The notes under the pieces: model-generated
What the model saw: only the letters and a program-made list of their open reading frames with translations
Told to the model about the DNA's origin: nothing
Databases searched by the model: none
Made by a program: the position numbers and the translations under genes
In this document: one piece after another, positions 59,092 to 64,000 of the stretch
Layout: every line of letters begins with the position of its first letter
Position numbering within the stretch: the first letter of the stretch is position 1
Origin: Polaromonas sp.
Lineage (GTDB): Bacteria; Pseudomonadota; Gammaproteobacteria; Burkholderiales; Burkholderiaceae_C
DNA: 64,000 nt
Direction of reading: 5' to 3'
Assembly: GCA_021731285.1 (NCBI GenBank)
Contig: JAKFXR010000024.1
Location: forward strand, 1-64,000

Positions 59092-59867
59092 GAAAGATCG
59101 GCGACGTCATTCTTGACGTCAACAACATCTCCCTGAGTTTCGGTGGCGTCAAGGCGCTGGCCGATATCTCCTTCAATGTGAAAGAGCACGAGATCCGCGC
59201 CATCATCGGCCCCAACGGTGCCGGCAAGAGCTCCATGCTCAACTGCATCAACGGGGTCTACCAGCCGCAGCAGGGCAGCATCACCTTTCGCGGCCAGACC
59301 TTCAAGCACATGAACAGCCACCAGGTCGCGGTGATGGGCGTGGCACGCACCTTCCAGAATCTGGCGCTGTTCAAAGGCATGAGCGTGCTGGACAACATCA
59401 TGTCCGGCCGCAACCTGATGATCAAAAGCAACCTGCTGCTGCAGGCCCTGCGCATAGGACCCGCCCAGAAGGAAGAGTTTGCCCACCGGGAGGCCGTCGA
59501 GAAAATCATCGACTTCCTTGAAATCCAGGCTTACCGCAAGACGCCCGTCGGGCAACTGCCCTACGGCCTGCAAAAACGGGTGGACCTTGGCCGCGCGCTG
59601 GCGATGGAGCCGCAGGTCTTGCTGCTCGACGAACCCATGGCGGGCATGAACGTCGAGGAAAAACAGGACATGTGCCGCTTTGTGCTCGACGTCAACGACG
59701 AGTTCGGCACCACCGTGGTTTTGATCGAACACGACATGGGCGTGGTGATGGACATCTCCGACCGTGTCGTGGTGCTCGACTACGGCAAAAAAATCGGCGA
59801 CGGCACCCCCGACGAAGTCCGCAACAACCCCGACGTCATCAAGGCCTACCTAGGAACAAGTCACTGA
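59088..59867 (+). CDS. livG: LIV-type ABC transporter ATP-binding protein (LivG-like), system 3
   Basis: 259 aa, ATG overlapping the ligase stop by 4 bp. Walker A GPNGAGKSSM, VARTFQNLALFKGMSVLDNI, signature QLPYGLQKRVDLGRAL and Walker B VLLLDEPMAGMNVEEKQD are visible. The Q-loop region with the long LivG insertion (SGRNLMIKSNLLLQALRIGP) is intact. It is followed by a 130-bp gap with an inverted GC-rich repeat and then livH. Confidence 0.92.
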   Translation: MRKIGDVILDVNNISLSFGGVKALADISFNVKEHEIRAIIGPNGAGKSSMLNCINGVYQPQQGSITFRGQTFKHMNSHQVAVMGVARTFQNLALFKGMSVLDNIMSGRNLMIKSNLLLQALRIGPAQKEEFAHREAVEKIIDFLEIQAYRKTPVGQLPYGLQKRVDLGRALAMEPQVLLLDEPMAGMNVEEKQDMCRFVLDVNDEFGTTVVLIEHDMGVVMDISDRVVVLDYGKKIGDGTPDEVRNNPDVIKAYLGTSH

Positions 59868-59903
59868 ATATGTACAGCAACAACCACATCGACCTGTCCC
59901 AGA

Positions 59904-59995
59904 CCAGCGGCCGCAGTGGAACCGGCTCCGCCGGGCCACATGCGGCGCCCCCTGCCAGGGGGGAAGGTGCTACACGAAGTGAGCATCCGACGGGG
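59904..59995 (-). repeat. GC-rich intergenic repeat, copy C (inverted, diverged)
   Basis: On the minus strand it aligns with copies A and B (TCACTTCGTGTA, CCCCC...GGGGG hairpin, GGCCCGGC, AGCCGGTTCC) with several substitutions. It fills the livG-livH gap, and its right end CGACGGGGGT directly precedes the livH ATG, providing the only G-rich ribosome-binding site. Confidence 0.65.
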
Positions 59996-59997
59996 GT

Positions 59998-60936
59998 ATG
60001 CCAATGCTAGGCCCGGTACTGGAAACCATCATCGGCGGCCTGATGTCGGGCATGCTGTATTCACTGGTGGCGCTGGGCTTTGTGCTGATCTACAAGGCGT
60101 CCGGCGTCTTCAATTTCGCGCAGGGAGCCATGGTGCTTTTTGCGGCGCTGGCGATGGCCAGGTTTTCAGAGTGGATTCCGCAATGGACAGGCCTGGAAAA
60201 CAAGTTCCTGAACAATGCCCTTGCATTCGTGATTGCGCTGGCGATCATGATCGTGGTGGCCTGGCTGATCGAAAAACTGGTGCTCAGCAAGCTGGTGAAC
60301 CAGGAAGGCGTTGCCCTGCTGATGGCCACGCTGGGCATTTCATACTTTCTCGACGGTTTTGGGCAAACGATTTTCGGATCGAACATCTACAAGATTGACG
60401 TGGGCATGCCCAAGGATCCGATGTTTCTGCTTGACAGCGTCTTCCCGGGGGGCTTGCTGGTCAACCAGGAAGACCTGGTCGCCGCATTGATTGCAACCGC
60501 GCTGGTGGGCGTGCTGGCCGCCTTCTTTCAATACACCAGCACAGGACGCGCCCTGCGTGCGGTGGCAGACGACCACCAGGCCGCGCAGTCCATCGGCATT
60601 CCCCTCAACCGCATCTGGGTCATTGTCTGGAGTGTCGCGGGTTTTGCTGCGCTGGTGGCCGGCATCATCTGGGGCAGCAAACTGGGCGTGCAGTTTTCAC
60701 TTTCGGTGCTGGCGCTCAAGGCATTGCCGCTGGTGATCCTGGGAGGCCTGACCTCCGTGCCCGGTGCGATCGTGGGCGGATTGATTCTGGGTGTGGGCGA
60801 AAAACTCGCCGAAGTTTTTCTGGGCCCACACGTCGGCGGCGGCATAGAAATCTGGTTTGCCTATGTGCTGGCCTTGTGCGTCCTGCTGGTGAGACCCCAG
60901 GGTCTGTTCGGCGAGAAGATCATCGATCGTGTCTAG
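59998..60936 (+). CDS. livH: LIV-type ABC transporter permease (LivH-like), system 3
   Basis: 312 aa from ATG 59998, or 60004 (MLGPVLETIIGG). The motif GFVLIYKASGVFNFAQGAMV is LivH-like, with PLVILGGLTSVPGAIVGGLI near the end. About eight membrane segments. It is bracketed by two GC-rich repeats (inverted on the left, direct on the right), unusual inside an operon. The start is likely translated from the GGGGG of the left repeat. Confidence 0.92.
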   Translation: MPMLGPVLETIIGGLMSGMLYSLVALGFVLIYKASGVFNFAQGAMVLFAALAMARFSEWIPQWTGLENKFLNNALAFVIALAIMIVVAWLIEKLVLSKLVNQEGVALLMATLGISYFLDGFGQTIFGSNIYKIDVGMPKDPMFLLDSVFPGGLLVNQEDLVAALIATALVGVLAAFFQYTSTGRALRAVADDHQAAQSIGIPLNRIWVIVWSVAGFAALVAGIIWGSKLGVQFSLSVLALKALPLVILGGLTSVPGAIVGGLILGVGEKLAEVFLGPHVGGGIEIWFAYVLALCVLLVRPQGLFGEKIIDRV

Positions 60937-60943
60937 ATATGAA

Positions 60944-61036
60944 GCCCCCACGCTTGTCACTTCGTGTACTGCGCTGCCCCCCGAGGGGGCCGCTGCGCCT
61001 GCGGCCCGGCAAAGCCGGTTCCGCGGCCCCCGCTGA
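60944..61036 (+). repeat. GC-rich intergenic repeat, copy B
   Basis: Nearly identical to 18207-18299 over the first 65 bases (GCCCCCACGCTTGTCACT...TGCCCCCCGAGGGGGC). It begins 8 bp after the livH stop and fills most of the livH-livM gap. Confidence 0.78.
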
Positions 61037-61094
61037 ACCGGATGCGAGTCCGCGCAGCAATATTCTTTCCATCGCGATTTAACTGCGCACCCAT

Positions 61095-62171
61095 ATGTTC
61101 TACAGAGAAAACGGTCAATTCAAAACCAGCTATCGGGCAGATCAGCAGATCTTCCCGATTTTGCAGGACCGCATTGCCATCGCGCTGTTGCTGGTTTTTG
61201 CCTTTGCCCTCGTCCCGTTGCTGGCGAGCGACTACCTGTTTCGGGCCATCCTGATCCCCTTCCTGATTTTTTCGCTGGCTGCCGTGGGCGTGAATATCCT
61301 GGTCGGCTATTGCGGTCAGATATCCCTGGGCTCGGGTGCATTCATGGCGGTGGGCGCCTATGGTGCCTACAACTTTTTTGTCCGCGTTCCCGGCATGCCG
61401 CTGATTCCTGCGCTGATCCTCGGGGGCCTGTGCGCCATGGTCTTCGGCATTTTGTTTGGCTTGCCCAGCTTGCGCGTCAAAGGTCTGTACCTGGCCGTGA
61501 CCACGCTGGCGGCGCAATTCTTCAGCGACTGGATGTTTTTGCGCATCAAGTGGTTCACGCTGGACACGCCCTCCGGCTCGGTGTCGGTGTCCAACCTGCA
61601 GGTGTTCGGACTGCCTCTTGAAAGCGCAGTCAGCAAATACCTGTTTTGCCTGGCCATTGTGGTGGTCATCACCCTGCTGGCAAAAAACCTGGTACGTGGC
61701 GCCATCGGCCGCGAATGGATGGCGATACGCGACATGGATGTGGCCGCCGCGGTGATCGGCATCCGGCCCATGTACGCCAAGCTCAGTGCTTTTGCGGTGA
61801 GCTCCTTCATCATCGGCATCGCCGGCGGCCTGTGGGCCTTTATCTATCTGGGTGCATGGGAGCCTGCCGCGTTTTCAGTGGATTACTCCTTCCGCCTGCT
61901 CTTCATGGTCATCATCGGCGGCATGGGCGCCATCATGGGCAGTTTCTTTGGCGCGGCTTTCATTGTGGTGCTGCCCATCATGCTGAGCCAGATGTTGCCG
62001 GTCCTCGCGGGCTGGTTTGGCCTGTCGATTTCCACGGCGGGGATATCACACGCCGAACTGATGATATTTGGCGGCCTGATTGTCTGGTTTTTGATCGTCG
62101 AGCCCCACGGACTGGCCAAGCTGTGGGCAGTGGGCAAACAGAAAATGCGTCTCTGGCCGTTTCCGCATTGA
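61095..62171 (+). CDS. livM: LIV-type ABC transporter permease (LivM-like), system 3
   Basis: 358 aa. The motif ILVGYCGQISLGSGAFMAVGAY and C-terminal MVIIGGMGAIMGSFFGAAFI are LivM-like, with about ten membrane segments and a 25-residue polar N-terminus. The membrane segment before the end (AELMIFGGLIVWFLIVEPHG) is typical. It is separated from livH by the repeat; no strong ribosome-binding site is visible. Confidence 0.92.
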   Translation: MFYRENGQFKTSYRADQQIFPILQDRIAIALLLVFAFALVPLLASDYLFRAILIPFLIFSLAAVGVNILVGYCGQISLGSGAFMAVGAYGAYNFFVRVPGMPLIPALILGGLCAMVFGILFGLPSLRVKGLYLAVTTLAAQFFSDWMFLRIKWFTLDTPSGSVSVSNLQVFGLPLESAVSKYLFCLAIVVVITLLAKNLVRGAIGREWMAIRDMDVAAAVIGIRPMYAKLSAFAVSSFIIGIAGGLWAFIYLGAWEPAAFSVDYSFRLLFMVIIGGMGAIMGSFFGAAFIVVLPIMLSQMLPVLAGWFGLSISTAGISHAELMIFGGLIVWFLIVEPHGLAKLWAVGKQKMRLWPFPH

Positions 62172-62283
62172 GCATGCATAGGGTTAGGGATTACTCGAAA
62201 TCACCGATGTGGTTTATCTCGTGAAGCCGTTTACTGGGGTGTCAGTTTTTTTCAGGTGTTTTTATTTTTTCTAGGAGACAACA

Positions 62284-63618
62284 ATGAAGTATCGCAACTT
62301 GATGTTGGCAGTGGCAATTCTTGCCACTGGCGCTTCGTCCCTCGTGACGACCAGCGCATTCGCTCAGGCGAAAGAGCAGTTCTTTCCCGTGCTGTCCTAC
62401 CGCACCGGACCTTACGCGCCCAATGGCGTGCCATGGGCCAACGGTTATGTGGACTACCTCAAACTGGTCAACGCCAAGGGCGGCATCAATGGTGTCAAGC
62501 TCACCTGGGAAGAATGCGAGACCGGCTACGACACTGCACGCAGCGTCGAATGTTACGAACGCCTGAAGGGCAAAAATGGCGGCGCCACGCTGGTCCAGCC
62601 TTTGTCCACCGGAGCCACCTTTGCCATCACCGAAAAAGCGCCTGTCGACAAAATCCCGGTCGTCACTGTCGGATATGGCCGCAGCGAAAGCGCCGACGGC
62701 ACCATTTTCAAATGGAACTTCCCATTGGCCGGTACCTACTGGGTGGCAGCTGACGCCATTCTCCAGGCCATCGCCAAGAAAGAAGGCGGCTTTGACAAGC
62801 TCAAAGGCAAGCGCGTTGCCCTGGTTTATCACGACTCGCCGTTTGGCAAGGAGCCCATTCCCCTGATGCAGGAGCGCGCCGCCATGCATGGCTTCACACT
62901 GCAACTGCTGCCCGTGACAGCGCCCGGCGTCGAGCAGAAAGCCACCTGGCTGCAGGTGCGCCAGTCGCGCCCCGACTATGTGGCTTTGTGGGGCTGGGGC
63001 ATCATGAACACGACCGCCATCAAGGAAGCGCAAGCCACCGGCTACCCGCGCGAAAAAATGTATGGCGTCTGGTGGGCTGGCGCAGAGCCTGATGTCAAGG
63101 ACGTCGCCGATGGTGCCAAAGGCTACAACGCCGTGACCATGCAGCATGGCGCCGAGCCCAATTCCAAGCTGGCCAAAGACGTCATGACCATGGTGCACGC
63201 CAAAGGCCAGGGCACAGGTCCGAAAGAGGAAGTTGGACAGGTGCTGTACATGCGCGGCGCAATGAGCGCCATGCTGGGCATCGAAGGCCTGCGCTCCGCG
63301 CAGGAGCGCTTCGGAAAAGGAAAAATCATGACCGGCGAGCAAGTGCGCTGGGGCCTGGAGAACCTGAACCTGACGCAAGCCAAGCTGGACGCGCTGGGCT
63401 TTGCCGGTGTGATGCGGCCCATCAGCACCTCCTGCGTGGATCACATGGGCGCTTCCTGGGCACGTATCCACACCTGGGACGGCAAGGAGTGGAAGTTCAC
63501 CTCCGACTGGCTTCAGGCTGACGAGCAGGTCATCAAGCCGCTGGTGAAAAACACGGCAGCCAAATACGCTTCGGAGAAAAAGCTGACGGCCCGCACGCCC
63601 GCGGATTGCCAGTCCTGA
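62284..63618 (+). CDS. LIV-type ABC transporter substrate-binding protein, system 3
   Basis: 444 aa with TAGGAGA before the ATG. A signal peptide ends at TTSAFAQ. The mature protein starts KEQFFPVLSYRTGPYAPNGV and is longer than usual LivJ (about 370 aa). Four Cys are visible (ECETGY, SVECYERL, TSCVDHMG, ADCQS). It belongs to the branch that often accompanies CoA ligases for aromatic or fatty acids. It is followed by two strong hairpins, then livF. Confidence 0.9.
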   Translation: MKYRNLMLAVAILATGASSLVTTSAFAQAKEQFFPVLSYRTGPYAPNGVPWANGYVDYLKLVNAKGGINGVKLTWEECETGYDTARSVECYERLKGKNGGATLVQPLSTGATFAITEKAPVDKIPVVTVGYGRSESADGTIFKWNFPLAGTYWVAADAILQAIAKKEGGFDKLKGKRVALVYHDSPFGKEPIPLMQERAAMHGFTLQLLPVTAPGVEQKATWLQVRQSRPDYVALWGWGIMNTTAIKEAQATGYPREKMYGVWWAGAEPDVKDVADGAKGYNAVTMQHGAEPNSKLAKDVMTMVHAKGQGTGPKEEVGQVLYMRGAMSAMLGIEGLRSAQERFGKGKIMTGEQVRWGLENLNLTQAKLDALGFAGVMRPISTSCVDHMGASWARIHTWDGKEWKFTSDWLQADEQVIKPLVKNTAAKYASEKKLTARTPADCQS

Positions 63619-63623
63619 TGTAG

Positions 63624-63692
63624 CTGTCATGGCGGAGTAATGCCCGCCATGACAGTTCATTCTCAAGCGCTGGATCAGCGCTTGAGAATGAA
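63624..63692 (+). promoter_or_regulatory. Two tandem perfect hairpins between binding-protein gene and livF
   Basis: Hairpin 1: CTGTCATGGCGG/CCGCCATGACAG (63624-63655), 12-bp stem, 8-nt loop. Hairpin 2: TTCATTCTCAAGCGCTG/CAGCGCTTGAGAATGAA (63656-63692), 17-bp perfect stem, 3-nt loop. Neither is followed by a T-run. They lie 5-75 bp after the stop and would protect or partially terminate the mRNA, lowering livF relative to the binding protein. Confidence 0.75.
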
Positions 63693-63704
63693 TCAGAAAA
63701 AATT

Positions 63705-64000
63705 ATGAACACACCAAACATCGTTCTCAACGTCAACGGCATCGAGGTCATCTACAACCACGTGATCCTGGTGCTCAAGGGCGTCTCGCTGCAGGTTCCG
63801 CAGGGACGCATTGTTGCCCTGCTGGGAGGCAATGGCGCTGGTAAAACCACCACCCTGCGCGCTGTCTCCAACCTGCTCAAGGGCGAGCGCGGCGCTGTGA
63901 CCAAAGGCTCCATCGAGTTGCGCGGCGAACGCATTGAAAACCTCTCTCCTGCAGATCTGGTGCAGCGTGGCGTGGTGCAGGTGATGGAAGGCCGGCATTG
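63705..64000 (+). CDS. livF: LIV-type ABC transporter ATP-binding protein (LivF-like), system 3, truncated by window edge
   Basis: The frame from the ATG at 63705 (MNTPNIVLNVNGIEVIYNHV) is open to the end of the window, giving 98 residues; the ORF track omits it because it has no stop. Walker A GGNGAGKTTTLRAVSNLL and LSPADLVQRGVVQVMEGRH, the region leading to the Q-loop, are LivF-like. It completes the third LIV system and lies 12 bp after the tandem hairpins. No strong ribosome-binding site is visible (AATCAGAAAAAATT). Confidence 0.9.
   Translation, partial: MNTPNIVLNVNGIEVIYNHVILVLKGVSLQVPQGRIVALLGGNGAGKTTTLRAVSNLLKGERGAVTKGSIELRGERIENLSPADLVQRGVVQVMEGRH

Noticed and set aside
59870-60010. 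46-aa ORF between livG and livH (MYSNNHIDLSQ...)
   Set aside because: Most of it is the GC-rich repeat read in one frame and it overlaps the livH start; probably an accidental ORF created by the repeat.
62242-63666. 474-aa minus-strand ORF
   Set aside because: Antisense to the binding-protein gene with signal peptide and ribosome-binding site.

Overview
The window reads as a chromosomal segment of a high-GC betaproteobacterium, most likely Burkholderiales, family Comamonadaceae (Polaromonas/Rhodoferax/Variovorax-like). The reasons are the dense set of branched-chain-amino-acid-type (HAAT/LIV) ABC transporters, many LysR regulators beside catabolic genes, small Burkholderiales-type families (DUF6352-like, DUF6172-like, DUF2855), and short intergenic repeats of a kind I associate with this family. 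This is an inference; no rRNA marker lies in the window. I saw no rRNA, tRNA, CRISPR array, prophage or complete insertion sequence.

Layout. 1-2.4 kb: 3' part of a fused B12-dependent isobutyryl-CoA mutase (icmF), then a small DUF4286-like gene. 2.5-7.4 kb: a minus-strand group (AEC transporter, D-lactate/glycolate-type FAD dehydrogenase, orphan LIV-type binding protein) divergent from a LysR gene, probably for uptake and oxidation of a 2-hydroxy acid. 7.4-10.2 kb: a 54-aa basic protein, an aldo/keto reductase, a DUF6352-like protein and a Gln/Arg-rich secreted protein. 10.2-17.2 kb: glutaryl-CoA dehydrogenase with a divergent LysR regulator, converging on a complete LIV system whose two permeases are fused in one polypeptide. 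17.4-20.6 kb: ferredoxin-NADP reductase, a DEDDy exonuclease, a DUF6172-like protein and an RhlE-like helicase. 20.8-25.5 kb: a second complete LIV operon. 25.5-30 kb: transglutaminase, DbpA helicase, a flavin-binding oxidase-like protein and a GST, divergent from LysR and glutathione reductase. 32-36.5 kb: AMP nucleosidase, a Fur-boxed siderophore-interacting protein, and a NodIJ-like ABC exporter. 36.5-37.1 kb: a non-coding mosaic of repeats. 37-42.9 kb: TetR plus fatty acid desaturase, a methyltransferase, the ohrR-ohr peroxide module, DUF2855 and SrkA kinase. 43-49 kb: L,D-transpeptidase and M23 peptidase (cell wall), HtpG, a lipase-like hydrolase and an RluF-like pseudouridine synthase.

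49-56 kb holds the most unusual operon: a nitrate/taurine-type ABC transporter whose ATPase gene is separated from its permease and binding-protein genes by four genes (dihydropyrimidinase-like amidohydrolase, an SDR lacking its catalytic Tyr/Lys, a DUF1445/D-glutamate-cyclase-like protein and a GlcG/HbpS-like protein). It is divergent from a GntR regulator and looks like an import-and-ring-opening pathway for an unidentified cyclic amide. 56-64 kb: a Crp/Fnr regulator divergent from an acyl-CoA ligase that leads a third LIV operon, which runs off the right edge. A perfect 18-bp dyad in the divergent region sits where a class II Crp/Fnr activator site should be.

As a whole the segment is an uptake-and-catabolism landscape: three LIV systems plus an orphan binding protein, each beside CoA-ester or hydroxy-acid enzymes and a local regulator, interspersed with housekeeping and oxidative-stress genes. 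Several intergenic repeat families occur in two or three copies, including two copies that flank livH inside the third LIV operon.
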